A stretch of 64,000 nt of DNA from Ichthyobacterium seriolicida (GTDB lineage Bacteria; Bacteroidota; Bacteroidia; Flavobacteriales; Ichthyobacteriaceae): contig NZ_AP014564.1 in the NCBI RefSeq assembly GCF_002369955.1, positions 122,893 to 186,892 of the forward strand, read 5' to 3'. A program made the position numbers and the translations under genes. The notes below the pieces were generated by a model. That model was not told the origin of the DNA and did not search any database. It saw only the letters and a list, made by a program, of their open reading frames with translations. Shown one piece after another: positions 38,529 through 47,576 of the stretch; position 1 is the first letter of the stretch; the number at the start of each line of letters is the position of its first letter.

Positions 38529-39183
38529 TTTTAATTTCTGCTTTTAATAGTTCTATCACACCCTTAACACTTGGGGTTTTAGGTGTATAAAAACAATTGT
38601 CAGAGTATTTTCTCAGCTCCATAGCCGTAGTAAGACCTATACAAAGACATTTTGTCTTGGAACACAATCTGTTTTTATAAAAAAAACTCCTCACGGCCGA
38701 AGGACTAAAAAACATAATTATGGAAACTCTTTTCTCATCGACCTCTATTGGATTTAACACCGTTTTGTAAACTACGATCTCTCTGTATTTAACACTAGAA
38801 TTCCCAATTCTAGTACTCAAAACATCTAAGCTAATATCCCCTCTAAAAAATAAAATGTCGTCTATTTTTTTCTGAACTAGAAAATCAGCTAAATCACTTA
38901 CATTAAAAAAAGAAAATGCCTCACTTATACCTAAAACCTGTAAATAATCAAAAGTTTGCTCCCCAACGCAATAGAAACTATTTTTACGCCACTTACATAT
39001 CTGACTCTCAATAGACCTTACCGAATTCTTGCTAGTGAATATAATATTACTGTTTTTAACCTCCTCTAGAACTGGAGGTGTATACTTTATGCTGATAAAA
39101 GAATACTCCTTAAACTCTATTCCACTCTTAAAAATTCTCTTGTATTGCGCAGGTATTTTTTTAGTAGACAAAACTAACATCAC
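38515..39183 (-). CDS. hemD: Uroporphyrinogen-III synthase
   Basis: A 222-residue protein. HemD sequences are poorly conserved, but the two-lobed pattern is recognisable: [16 protein letters not shown] in lobe 1, then [36 protein letters not shown] and [14 protein letters not shown]. It closes hydroxymethylbilane to uroporphyrinogen III, the substrate of HemE encoded directly downstream. Its ATG overlaps the stop of the upstream gene by 4 bases. Confidence 0.88.
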   Translation of the reverse strand: MMLVLSTKKIPAQYKRIFKSGIEFKEYSFISIKYTPPVLEEVKNSNIIFTSKNSVRSIESQICKWRKNSFYCVGEQTFDYLQVLGISEAFSFFNVSDLADFLVQKKIDDILFFRGDISLDVLSTRIGNSSVKYREIVVYKTVLNPIEVDEKRVSIIMFFSPSAVRSFFYKNRLCSKTKCLCIGLTTAMELRKYSDNCFYTPKTPSVKGVIELLKAEIKNDKK

Positions 39184-40103
39184 TTTAACTCCATTGTCTC
39201 CTCACCTATAAATTTCCCCTCTACAAACATACCCACCAAATAAGTTCCTGAAATAATATCCCCTTTAGTTGAATCTACATATACACAGACATCTAAATTT
39301 TCATTGTCGTAATACACTTTTTTAGTAGCACTATAAGCTCTCTGATCGCCATAGACATCTTTAAATTCTCTGTTACCATGTACAGACACACCTAATAGTT
39401 TATCATCAGGAGTGTTGACTACGACATATATGTTTTTGTATCCTTTGGAAATTATATTATTCTTAGATAATGTAAAACAAACCCTTACCTTATCAGCCCT
39501 AAAAGCATAATCAGTAGATTCCAATGCTCCACTCTCATTAACTATAATAGCCTCGCTTTTTATACTTCTAGCCTCTAGAGTTTTAGCTATCTCTACATTA
39601 TTTTTTAATTTTTTATTTTCATTTTTTAACACTTCACCCTTATCTATTTCCTCTTTTAATTTTTTTTCGGCATTATCCCTCTGTGCAATCAAAACTTCAT
39701 TTGCTCTGTCCAAAGAATCTGCAAGCCTAAACAACTCCTTTTTTTCTCTCCTTAAAACTTCTACTTGAAATTTATACCTCTTTAAAGAAGTTATAGTAGC
39801 TTTCATTTTCTTTACAGAATTGACTAATTTCAATACGCTGTCTCGCTCGGAGTGAAGAAGAGTATTTAGACTATCCTTATCAGATAAAACGACTTGATAA
39901 CTATCTGCAATATCACTTAACTCTCTTTCTAAATCTTTCTTTTGTTCATTTAAAAACCTCTGCACCTCAACACTGTCATTCCACTCGTATAGAGCAAATC
40001 CAATTGCAGAAAATAATAAAATTGATAAAATACCTATAATAACTTTTAATCTCCCCTGATTTGACTCATCCCTTTTAATAAACCCTAAATCATCATTTAA
40101 CAT
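39180..40103 (-). CDS. Membrane-anchored coiled-coil protein, unknown function
   Basis: A 307-residue protein. One membrane helix at about residues 21-41 (VIIGILSILLFSAIGFALY) follows a short cytoplasmic tail. A long charged heptad-rich coiled coil runs from about 50 to 175 (KKDLERELSDIADSYQ, KKLKEEIDKGEVLKNENKKL). A beta-rich C-terminal domain has ADKVRVCFTLSKNN and VCVYVDSTKGDIISGTYLVG. Proteins of this build are common next to housekeeping genes in flavobacteria but have no assigned role. The 4-base overlap with hemD suggests an operon rather than a shared function. Confidence 0.85.
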   Translation of the reverse strand: MLNDDLGFIKRDESNQGRLKVIIGILSILLFSAIGFALYEWNDSVEVQRFLNEQKKDLERELSDIADSYQVVLSDKDSLNTLLHSERDSVLKLVNSVKKMKATITSLKRYKFQVEVLRREKKELFRLADSLDRANEVLIAQRDNAEKKLKEEIDKGEVLKNENKKLKNNVEIAKTLEARSIKSEAIIVNESGALESTDYAFRADKVRVCFTLSKNNIISKGYKNIYVVVNTPDDKLLGVSVHGNREFKDVYGDQRAYSATKKVYYDNENLDVCVYVDSTKGDIISGTYLVGMFVEGKFIGEETMELK

Positions 40104-40160
40104 AAGAAAATTACATAAAAAAATTACAAAACACCATACTAGATAAAATAGATCGCAAAG

Positions 40161-42371
40161 CTACACTCTCTTGATAGAATAAACTCCCTCTATTTTTTTT
40201 AATCTACCTAATAAATCTTCCAACTGCCCAAGGCTATGAACCATAACAGATAGATTAGCTTCGAAAACACCTGATTTCTCAAATCCATTGAGACTCTTTA
40301 TGACTATATTCATTTCTGTAGATAAAATGTTAGTTACCCCACTTAATAAGCCATTGTTATCCACCGCTTTTATTTTAATTGAAGACAAAAAACTAGTATC
40401 GTTTGCAAAATCTACCCACCTTGCCCTAATAACCCTATGGCCGTAGTTGGATATCATATTGACAGAATTAGGACAATCTTCTCTGTGAATTTTTACAATA
40501 TTATCATTGATAGAGGTAAACCCAAATATATTATCTCCATAAACTGGATTACAACAGACAGATAATTTATACTCTAACTCTTGCTCATTTGAACCAAAAA
40601 CTATAGTCTTATACTTTTGCTCCTTGTCCTTAAGGAGCAAAGCTCTCTTCTGCCTCAGTGAATCGTATTTTCTCTTTAACCTACTTCTAATATTCCTTAT
40701 TATGCCCTTCCTGCTTTCTACAAACCTCTTTATATTAGTACTCCTAATGGCACCAACACCAACTTTATAGAACACATCAGAAATTTTTTTCTCTTTGAAA
40801 AATGAAACTAAACTGTTAGTAGTTTTTTCATCAAAATCAGTTCCTAACACACTCAATTTTTGGGTCAAAATCTCCCTGCCCTCCTTGACTATCTTTCTAT
40901 TATCTTCTCTAAGAGATGCTTTTATATTTGATTTTGCCTTGCCAGTGATAACAAAATTTAACCAATCAGCCTTTGGCTTTTGATTTTTAGAAGTCACTAT
41001 TTCTATCTGATCTCCATTTTTCAACTTATGAGAAAGAGGAAATAGACGACCATTGATCTTAGCTCCAAGACATGTAAGACCTATCTCTGCATGAATTTCA
41101 AAAGCAAAATCAAGAGCAGAAGCCCCTAACGGTAATGACTTTAAATCTCCATTTGGAGTAAATACATACACCTCCTCTTGATGCAAATTAGATGTGAAAT
41201 CTCCTACAAATTCTGCAGAATCCACATCTAGATCTTGCAACATATCTTTGAGCTTCAAAATCCAAGTGTCAAAATTATCCTTGGTATTGGCATTTTTGTA
41301 TTTGTAGTGAGCAGCATATCCCCTCTCTGCAATCTCATCCATACGCTGAGACCTAATCTGAATTTCTACCCACTTGCCATCCAAGCCCATCACCGTGGTG
41401 TGTAAAGCTTCATAACCAGTGGCTTTTGGAGTAGAGAGCCAATCTCTTAGACGCGAAGGTTTAGGTTTAAACTTATCTGTTACTATAGAATATATTTTCC
41501 AAGCATTAAATTTTTCATCTTCTATATTAGATTCGAAAATAATACGTATGGCAAAGATGTCATATATCTGATCTATATCTATATCCTTTTCTTTTATCTT
41601 TTTGTTTATGGAATATATGGATTTAGGCCTGCCTTTTATTTCGAATTTAATACTGTGCCTATTTAACTCTTCACTTACTATTTCTGAAATTTTTCTTATA
41701 TACTCTTTCTGTTTTGACTCTGATTCTTTTATCCTCAACTGAATGCTATTGTAAGAGTGTGGATCAGTATATTTCAAACCTAAATCCTCTAATTCAGATT
41801 TTATATTATACAAACCCAATCTATGAGCCAAAGGAGCATAGATAAACAAAGTCTCTGATGCTTTTTCTATTTGCTTATTGCGAGACATGGAATCTAAAGT
41901 CCGCATATTGTGCAACCTATCTGCTAACTTTATAAGTATTACTCTAACATCATCGGAGAGAGTCAACAACATATTTCTAAAGTTCTCAACTTGCTGAGAA
42001 GAATTGCTGTTTTTTACCTCTGTAATCTTTGTGAGGCCTTTTACTATTTTAGCTACTGTTGGACTGAAATGCTCCTCTATATCATGCAATGTATAACTAG
42101 AATCCTCCACCACATCGTGAAGCAGAGCAGAAATTATAGATACTTTTCCTAAACCTATCTCCTCGGTTACGATCTTCGCTACAGCAATTGGATGATATAT
42201 ATAAGGCTCCCCAGACTTCCTACGTTGATCTTTGTGAACCTCTAAAGCAAAATCAAAAGATTTCCTTATGTCTCTTATATCACCATCGCTCAACTTTTGA
42301 TAAGGATTTTTTAATAAAGACCTATAGCTACGCAGTATATTTCTCTTCTCTATTTGTAAATCATTTGCCAT
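40161..42371 (-). CDS. relA/spoT: Bifunctional (p)ppGpp synthetase/hydrolase
   Basis: A 736-residue RSH enzyme from the ATG at 42371; an in-frame GTG 18 bases upstream (42389) is a weaker choice. Hydrolase HD domain: LLHDVVED (about 84-91) and KLADRLHNMRTL, both intact. Synthetase domain: SRLRDWLSTPKATGYEALHT and EIQIRSQRMDEIAERGYAAH. A TGS domain follows (VYVFTPNGDLKSLPLGASAL), then a zinc-finger-like CCNPVYGDNI region and a C-terminal ACT domain. It makes and degrades the starvation alarmone. No other RSH gene is in the window. Confidence 0.95.
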   Translation of the reverse strand: MANDLQIEKRNILRSYRSLLKNPYQKLSDGDIRDIRKSFDFALEVHKDQRRKSGEPYIYHPIAVAKIVTEEIGLGKVSIISALLHDVVEDSSYTLHDIEEHFSPTVAKIVKGLTKITEVKNSNSSQQVENFRNMLLTLSDDVRVILIKLADRLHNMRTLDSMSRNKQIEKASETLFIYAPLAHRLGLYNIKSELEDLGLKYTDPHSYNSIQLRIKESESKQKEYIRKISEIVSEELNRHSIKFEIKGRPKSIYSINKKIKEKDIDIDQIYDIFAIRIIFESNIEDEKFNAWKIYSIVTDKFKPKPSRLRDWLSTPKATGYEALHTTVMGLDGKWVEIQIRSQRMDEIAERGYAAHYKYKNANTKDNFDTWILKLKDMLQDLDVDSAEFVGDFTSNLHQEEVYVFTPNGDLKSLPLGASALDFAFEIHAEIGLTCLGAKINGRLFPLSHKLKNGDQIEIVTSKNQKPKADWLNFVITGKAKSNIKASLREDNRKIVKEGREILTQKLSVLGTDFDEKTTNSLVSFFKEKKISDVFYKVGVGAIRSTNIKRFVESRKGIIRNIRSRLKRKYDSLRQKRALLLKDKEQKYKTIVFGSNEQELEYKLSVCCNPVYGDNIFGFTSINDNIVKIHREDCPNSVNMISNYGHRVIRARWVDFANDTSFLSSIKIKAVDNNGLLSGVTNILSTEMNIVIKSLNGFEKSGVFEANLSVMVHSLGQLEDLLGRLKKIEGVYSIKRV

Positions 42372-42500
42372 GATCAATTTTTCTACCACCTACAACAAAA
42401 AAAATAAAGCAATATAAAATCACTTCCCCTAATCAGAGCAATCTAATGATTTTATTCATATTTTCAAAGAAAAAAAAATATACTACTTAGGCTATCTCCC

Positions 42501-43796
42501 CTATATTTTTTGAGTAGCAAAAAGAGGTCTATCCTCCATGAATTTATTCACATCTGCCTTGACTCCCTCTATCATATCCTCGTCATCATTATCTATTATA
42601 ACTCTATCTATTAGATCGGCAATCATAGGCATATCTGCTGCATTTAAGCCCCTAGTAGTTATAGCAGAAGTACCTATTCTAATGCCCGACGTTATAAAAG
42701 GAGACTCCGTATCAAAAGGAACCATATTTTTATTTACAGTAATATCTGCTTTACATAGGCAATCCTCAGCCTCCTTACCAGTAATATTTTTAGATCTTAA
42801 ATCTATGAGTATACAGTGATTATCAGTTCCTCCAGAAATTATATCATAACCTTTTTTAACTAGCTCTTCTGCCAATACTTCCGCGTTTTTTTTCACCTGT
42901 AATATGTAGTCGAAATAATCATCAGACATAGCCTCTTCAAAAGCCACGGCCTTAGCTGCTATAGTGTGCTCTAACGGACCTCCCTGACAACCCGGGAAAA
43001 CAGCTGAATCTATAATTGATGACATCTTCTTCAAGCCTCCGCCCTTAAGGTTTTTTATACCTAATGTATTATCGAAATCTTTCCCCATAATGATGATCCC
43101 TCCTCTAGGACCTCTCAAAGTCTTATGGGTAGTAGTCATAACAAAATGACAATGAGGAATAGGATCGTTTAGAATACCTCTAGCTATAAATCCAGCAGGA
43201 TGTGATATATCTGCTAATAAAAGAGCTCCTACACTATCGGCTATTTCCCTGAATTTTTTGAAATCAATATCCCTAGAATAAGAAGAAGCCCCAGCTATAA
43301 TCATCTTGGGTTTTTCCTTTATAGCCATGGATTGTATATCATCGTAATTTAATCTCCCCGTTTCTTTCTCCAAGCCATAAAAAGAAGCGTTGTATATTTT
43401 CCCAGAAAAATTTACTGGAGAACCATGTGTTAAATGACCCCCGTGAGAAAGATTAAAACCCAAAATCTTATCTCCAGGATTTAAACAAGAAAAATATATA
43501 GCCGCATTACCTTGAGAGCCTGAATGAGGCTGAACATTTGCGTATTCTGCATTGAATAAAGTTTTAGCTCTATCTATGGCTAACTGTTCTATTTCGTCTA
43601 TAACACCACATCCGCCATAATAGCGCCTATTGGGAAATCCTTCAGCATATTTATTGGTAAGTATAGAACCCGAAGCTCTCATGACCTCATCACTGACAAA
43701 GTTCTCCGAAGCAATCAGCTCTAAACCTTTAATCTGTCTGTTCTTTTCCTTTTCTATTAATTCAAAAATTTTAAGATCCTTTTTCATATTACTCAA
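42501..43796 (-). CDS. glyA: Serine hydroxymethyltransferase
   Basis: A 431-residue PLP enzyme converting serine and tetrahydrofolate to glycine and methylene-THF. The PLP lysine is in [15 protein letters not shown] (about residue 233). [31 protein letters not shown] and [10 protein letters not shown] are typical active-site segments. A -7 box CAAATTTA (43822-43829 on +, TAAATTTG on -) precedes it. Confidence 0.97.
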   Translation of the reverse strand: MSNMKKDLKIFELIEKEKNRQIKGLELIASENFVSDEVMRASGSILTNKYAEGFPNRRYYGGCGVIDEIEQLAIDRAKTLFNAEYANVQPHSGSQGNAAIYFSCLNPGDKILGFNLSHGGHLTHGSPVNFSGKIYNASFYGLEKETGRLNYDDIQSMAIKEKPKMIIAGASSYSRDIDFKKFREIADSVGALLLADISHPAGFIARGILNDPIPHCHFVMTTTHKTLRGPRGGIIIMGKDFDNTLGIKNLKGGGLKKMSSIIDSAVFPGCQGGPLEHTIAAKAVAFEEAMSDDYFDYILQVKKNAEVLAEELVKKGYDIISGGTDNHCILIDLRSKNITGKEAEDCLCKADITVNKNMVPFDTESPFITSGIRIGTSAITTRGLNAADMPMIADLIDRVIIDNDDEDMIEGVKADVNKFMEDRPLFATQKI

Positions 43797-43821
43797 TTAT
43801 TTTTATTTTAGGTAGTGCGCA

Positions 43822-43829
43822 CAAATTTA
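43822..43829 (-). promoter_or_regulatory. Promoter -7 box for glyA
   Basis: On the minus strand TAAATTTG matches the Bacteroidota -7 consensus, about 25 bases before the glyA start. Confidence 0.5.
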
Positions 43830-43860
43830 ACTCAATAAAAAACATTAATCCTAAATTTAT

Positions 43861-43898
43861 AACCTGAATTCGACTAATATGTTAATCAAACTCAGGTT
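43861..43898. repeat. 38-bp palindrome made of two mobile-element ends
   Basis: AACCTGAATTCGACTAA and TTAATCAAACTCAGGTT form inverted arms (14 of 17 matching) separated by 4 bases. Both arms resemble the inverted repeat ACCTGAGTTCGATTAATAA found at 46396, 46493 and 46702. No U-run follows on either strand, so an intrinsic terminator is unlikely. It looks like an element reduced to its two ends. Confidence 0.6.
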
Positions 43899-43949
43899 AG
43901 TATTCTGTTTATATAAACTGCTAATTTAGTTTCGTGAATTATAATTCCC

Positions 43950-44492
43950 CTAAAAAGGATAGCCCATAGACAATAAAGCTGTTGGCCACCAAGAACGTTG
44001 TTCAGAATAAACTTCATATCCAGCCCCCAATGCAATGTCAAAAAAAATACTAGTATTACCCATGATGTGTTGATATCCAATTAGCAACTCTGGGCCTAAT
44101 ACATTACCTTCACCACCATACACTAAAGAAGGAGATAAATAAAAACCTATAGGAGCACTATCTGAATAAAAATAATATCTCAAAGCAACATCTGCTCCAA
44201 AATTGGAAAAATAATTAATCTCATTGTCATTCCCATCCCCATCAATAATAGTCGATGTTATTCCAATCTCGAAAGATAATTTATTAGTTATGACTCTTTC
44301 ATAACTAATCGGTAAAGTTAAATCCGGTTTTAAGTTCATCAAACCCTGGATTGCATAAAGTAATACACCACCTACGTTAACCTTCACTATATTATTAGCT
44401 TTTGGCTCTATATTACCACTAAGGGCATCTTTAGCCTTTATTGATGAATTGAAAATAAATAAGAGAGTGAATATCAAAAAGATTTTTTTCAT
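43950..44492 (-). CDS. Small outer-membrane barrel-like protein
   Basis: A 180-residue protein. Signal peptide MKKIFLIFTLLFIFNSSIKA is followed by a mature part with alternating beta strands (LTLPISYERVITNKLSFEIG, DVALRYYFYS, GFYLSPSLVYGG, LLIGYQHIMG) and a C-terminal Phe (LLSMGYPF), the hallmark of outer-membrane barrels recognised by BamA. First of three paralogues, all on the minus strand and all with IEPK-x-x-x-IVK after the signal peptide. Probably an 8-strand barrel; role unknown. Confidence 0.85.
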   Translation of the reverse strand: MKKIFLIFTLLFIFNSSIKAKDALSGNIEPKANNIVKVNVGGVLLYAIQGLMNLKPDLTLPISYERVITNKLSFEIGITSTIIDGDGNDNEINYFSNFGADVALRYYFYSDSAPIGFYLSPSLVYGGEGNVLGPELLIGYQHIMGNTSIFFDIALGAGYEVYSEQRSWWPTALLSMGYPF

Positions 44493-44605
44493 AATGCGTT
44501 TTTTTAATTTAACATTTCTATACTGAAAGTCAGTTTTATGATCTAATTGAGAGATTAATAGGATATTTTATTTATAAAAAACTAAATATTTGATTTATAC
44601 ATTAC

Positions 44606-45259
44606 TTAAAAACGATAACCTATGGAAAACAATGAACCTGCTGAGTCAAAATATGGCTGAATGTCATATTCAGTAAATACCGCTCCAAATAACATTCCAA
44701 GTGCGACATCGCAATAAATATCTGTATCAGATATAATCCACTGATAGCCCATTGTTAAACCTCCATTAAAACGTTGTACGCCACGCACCCATTCACTATT
44801 AATACTATAATTATATCCTAAAAAAGGTGATAAATAAAGGCCTATAGGATCAGGATCAGAATAAACTCCTATAACAGGAGAAGTAATTGAAAAAAAATAA
44901 TATCTCAAAGCAACTCTTGGTTCCAAAGTAAAAGTAGTAGTAGTAGGAGGAGGAAAAGATCCATTATAATTAATATGAATAAATGTTGATATTCCAATTT
45001 CAAAAGACAGATGATTATTTATTATCTTTTCATAACTAAATGGAAAAGCTAATGTTATCTCCTCATCCTTGTTATTGTTATTGTGCTTGTTATTCTTATT
45101 CTTAAAGTAACTATGTGGTGGAGACAATAACAACATACCCACATCAGCCTTGACTATGCTGTTAGTTTTTGGTTCTATATTGCTATTAGGGTTATCTTGG
45201 GCATTTATAGATGTGCTAAAAACAAATAAAAGTGAGAGTAATAAAAAGTTTTTTTTCAT
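44606..45259 (-). CDS. Small outer-membrane barrel-like protein, paralogue 2
   Basis: A 217-residue protein with signal peptide MKKNFLLLSLLFVFSTSINA and strands FPFSYEKIINNHLSFEIGIS, EPRVALRYYFFSIT, GLYLSPFLGYNY, LTMGYQWIISDTDIYCDVAL, ending in GYRF. It is closer to the 45577 gene than to the 43950 gene. An Asn/Lys-rich insert (KNKNNKHNNNNKDE) near residue 60 and a duplicated YSDPDP segment make it longer, as expected for extracellular loops. Function unknown. Confidence 0.85.
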   Translation of the reverse strand: MKKNFLLLSLLFVFSTSINAQDNPNSNIEPKTNSIVKADVGMLLLSPPHSYFKNKNNKHNNNNKDEEITLAFPFSYEKIINNHLSFEIGISTFIHINYNGSFPPPTTTTFTLEPRVALRYYFFSITSPVIGVYSDPDPIGLYLSPFLGYNYSINSEWVRGVQRFNGGLTMGYQWIISDTDIYCDVALGMLFGAVFTEYDIQPYFDSAGSLFSIGYRF

Positions 45260-45576
45260 AGTGCATTTTTTTAGTTCAGAACAACTTCAAAGAGAGAAGC
45301 TCTCTTATGAATTGATCGGGTCAATATAATAAAATTTCATTGCGATAATTAAATTCCCCATTTAAACTCTTTTAAAATAAATAGCTTTTGAATAAGATAA
45401 AGCGCTTATAGTCAGATTTCTAGGTTAAGATTTATTTCATTATTACGAGTGTAATATTGCTAGAATATTCCCATTTAGTTAATGTTTCCTTTGTAAGAAA
45501 TGTCAAATTTCTAATAAAAATAGCCTCATGAGCGCAAGTACTCACCCCCCCACTATCAGCCTTAAACCTAAATTAC
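45260..45576. other. Intergenic region with a tiny IS1595 remnant
   Basis: No gene is seen. Bases 45333-45372 (TTTCATTGCGATAATTAAAT and following) match the 3' part of the IS1595 elements at 2438 (minus orientation) and 58973. AGTTCAGAACAACTT at 45278-45292 resembles the IS end as well. The remainder, up to the C-run at 45544, holds nothing recognisable. Confidence 0.45.
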
Positions 45577-46194
45577 CTAAAAAAGATAACCTATAGAAAA
45601 CAATGAAACTGCTGCCCCAATATATGGGCGAATGCCATTTCCAGTAAATTCGCCTCCAAATAAAATTCCAAGTTCGACATCGTAATAAATATCTGTATCA
45701 GATGTAATCCACTGATAGCCCATTGTTAAACCTCCATTAAAATCTATGATCCCCACCCTTTCACTATCAATAATAAAATTATTTCCTAAAAAAGGTGATA
45801 AATAAAAGCCTATAGGATCAGAATAAACTCCTATAACAGGAGAAGTAATTGAAAAAAAATAATATCTCAAAGAAACTCTTGGTCCCAAAATAAAAGTAGT
45901 AGAAATAGGAATAAATTTGTCATAAATAACATAAATAATACGAATAACTGTGGATATTCCAATTTCAAAAGACAGATGATTATTTATCATCTTTTCATAA
46001 CTAAGTGGTAAAGCTAATATTAGCTCATCATCCTTGTTAAAGTAACTACCTGCTGCAGATAATAACAATATACCCACATCAGCTTTGACTATACTTTTAG
46101 TTTTTGGTTCTATATTACCACTAAAGGCATCTTGGGCATTTATAGATGTGCTAAAAACAAATAAAAGTGAGAGTAATAAAAATATTTTTTTCAT
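45577..46194 (-). CDS. Small outer-membrane barrel-like protein, paralogue 3
   Basis: A 205-residue protein with signal peptide MKKIFLLLSLLFVFSTSINA. Its strands are nearly the same as in paralogue 2 (LPLSYEKMINNHLSFEIGIS, GFYLSPFLGNNF, LTMGYQWITSDTDIYYDVEL) and it ends in GYLF. Differences cluster in the predicted loops. The upstream stretch CATAGTGCATTTTTTTAGTT is shared with paralogue 2, showing that the duplication included the 5' region. Confidence 0.85.
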   Translation of the reverse strand: MKKIFLLLSLLFVFSTSINAQDAFSGNIEPKTKSIVKADVGILLLSAAGSYFNKDDELILALPLSYEKMINNHLSFEIGISTVIRIIYVIYDKFIPISTTFILGPRVSLRYYFFSITSPVIGVYSDPIGFYLSPFLGNNFIIDSERVGIIDFNGGLTMGYQWITSDTDIYYDVELGILFGGEFTGNGIRPYIGAAVSLFSIGYLF

Positions 46195-46395
46195 AGTGCA
46201 TTTTTTTAGTTCAAAACAACTTCAGAAGCCGTCTCATTAATGAAATGAGGGGGTTTTTAATTTTTGGTATGTAGCGATACATTTTACTTTCCTTTTAAAA
46301 GGAAGTTCCTTTTTATGATACCTTTTTTCGAAGATTGTGTGCCAAAGCATGTAATCCAAATTCTAATTCTAATTCTGCTTTTTTCATCCCTTTAT

Positions 46396-46720
46396 ACCTG
46401 AGTTCGATTAATAATTAGGTGTAAAATAGTCAATAAAAACAATGGAATTAGAGTAATTTAACGCTCTAAAATTCAACGTTTTAATTCTAAAAACCTGAGT
46501 TCGATTAATAAAATCACTTGAATCTTTTAAATTTATTGGGATTTAAGAGGTTGCTAGTGTAGTTATTGGAATTCTTTTGTACACTTAGACCGATTTAATG
46601 AAATTTTGATACTTTTTGCACAAAAACATTCAATTTATCACAAACCCGAGTCTCTTTAACCCTAGTTAATACAAGGCTTTCAAGCATTTTTACTAAACAA
46701 ATTATTAATCGAACTCAGGT
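46396..46720. mobile_element. Inverted-repeat element(s) inside the IS1182 remnant
   Basis: ACCTGAGTTCGATTAATAA occurs at 46396-46414 and 46493-46511 and, inverted, at 46702-46720. The first and last copies sit exactly at the junctions with IS1182 sequence. The region between holds no convincing gene. It seems to be two nested, partly deleted copies of one element whose other remnants are at 3480-3547 and 43861-43898. Family not recognised. Confidence 0.55.
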
Positions 46721-46927
46721 TGATAGTATTTGTTCTTGCTAAAGTCTTGAGGGGTAGAATCTAGATCTTCTTCATCTGCGATACTCTGAGCATACTGCCA
46801 CATATTTTCCAGCTGCTCGGACATTTTCTCTTTACGAGTCTTAATCGCATTACCCCAAACAAAAATATAACGTTCTGCCATGGATTCAATCTTAGTCCCA
46901 TCTGTAAAGACTTCCTTGAGTGTTAAC

Positions 46928-47135
46928 CTGGATTATTCATGGTTTGTATTTCAATTTGAATATAAAGTGCTATTTTTAAAGGGATTCAACCAAAAATAAC
47001 CACTTTAGATATAGCCCAAAAATGAGGAATAAAAATATACCATTTATAACTCTGAGTTCATCAATGACTGCTTATAAATACTGGATAAAGTGATAGATTC
47101 TATCCGAAAAATTCATACGACTATGAATAATCTGG
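46928..47135. mobile_element. 208-bp MITE-like element with 6-bp target duplication
   Basis: Ends are CTGGATTATTCATGG (46928-46942) and, inverted, CCAGATTATTCATAG (12 of 15 the same). GTTAAC flanks both sides (46922-46927 and 47136-47141). Removing the insert and one GTTAAC restores the transposase reading LADEGLLTLKEVFTDG, so this is a clean insertion. It has no transposase gene and must have been moved by another element's enzyme. Confidence 0.75.
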
Positions 47136-47535
47136 GTTAACAAACCTTCATCCGCTAATAACAAGACCACTTGTTTGAAAATATCTTTAAAAATGGTCTT
47201 GAGTTTTTTACTACGGAATCGAACAATGGTATTGTGATCTACTACCTGTTGAGCTGAAAGCCACATATAAATGATGTTTTCACGCGTTGCTTTCTTAATT
47301 TTTTTTGAAGAATAGGTGTTATCCATGTAAGCATATACCATCACTTTGAGTATCATCTGTTCAATCACGCCATTGACAACTCGCACAGGATGATCTGCAG
47401 GAATCAATTCTTCGATACTAGGTGGGAAAAGGCCATTTTGTCATTGGTTGTAGTCCCTGAAATTTGTATTCATACTATTTGATTATCAATCAGTTAGTGA
47501 GATAAACTAACAGGTAAAAACTACACTTTTAAACA

Positions 47536-47568
47536 GAAAAAAAGCTGCCTCGGTTTTGAGACAGCTTC
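47536..47568 (-). terminator. Intrinsic terminator of O-methyltransferase gene, within IS1182 end
   Basis: In transcription direction, AAGCTGTCTC pairs with GAGGCAGCTT (arms 47558-47567 and 47542-47551, one U-G pair), then seven U. It lies 10 bases after the methyltransferase stop and overlaps the IS1182 inverted repeat, so the insertion end seems to serve as this gene's terminator. Confidence 0.8.
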
Positions 47569-47576
47569 TTCGTGTA

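Larger units (their letters stand above)
46255..47473 (-). pseudogene. IS1182-family transposase, fragmented
   Basis: It starts with MNTNFRDYNQ at 47473, a TGA at codon 11, then NGLFPPSIEELIPADHPVRV. About 25 residues are missing after VIEQ. The N-terminal domain continues as VMVYAYMDNTYSSKKI, MWLSAQQVVDHNTIVRFRSK and VVLLLADEGLL, where the 208-bp insert begins. Beyond the insert comes TLKEVFTDGTKIES and FVWGNAIKTRKEKM up to 46721. The catalytic middle is deleted. The C-terminal piece ELEFGLHALAHNLRKK lies at about 46300-46395. The N-terminal piece resembles the DUF772 domain of IS1182 transposases. Confidence 0.8.
46225..47568 (-). mobile_element. IS1182-family element, degraded and nested
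   Basis: Bounded by the inverted repeat GAAGCCGTCTCA (46225-46236) and, inverted, GAAGCTGTCTCA (47557-47568). Inside are three separated pieces of one transposase on the minus strand. They are interrupted by an element with ACCTGAGTTCGATTAATAA ends (46396-46720) and by a 208-bp MITE-like insert (46928-47135). A full-length element would be longer, so most of the catalytic core is lost. Confidence 0.8.

Noticed and set aside
43861-43898. Palindrome as intrinsic terminator
   Set aside because: No U-run follows on either strand, and its arms match mobile-element ends instead.
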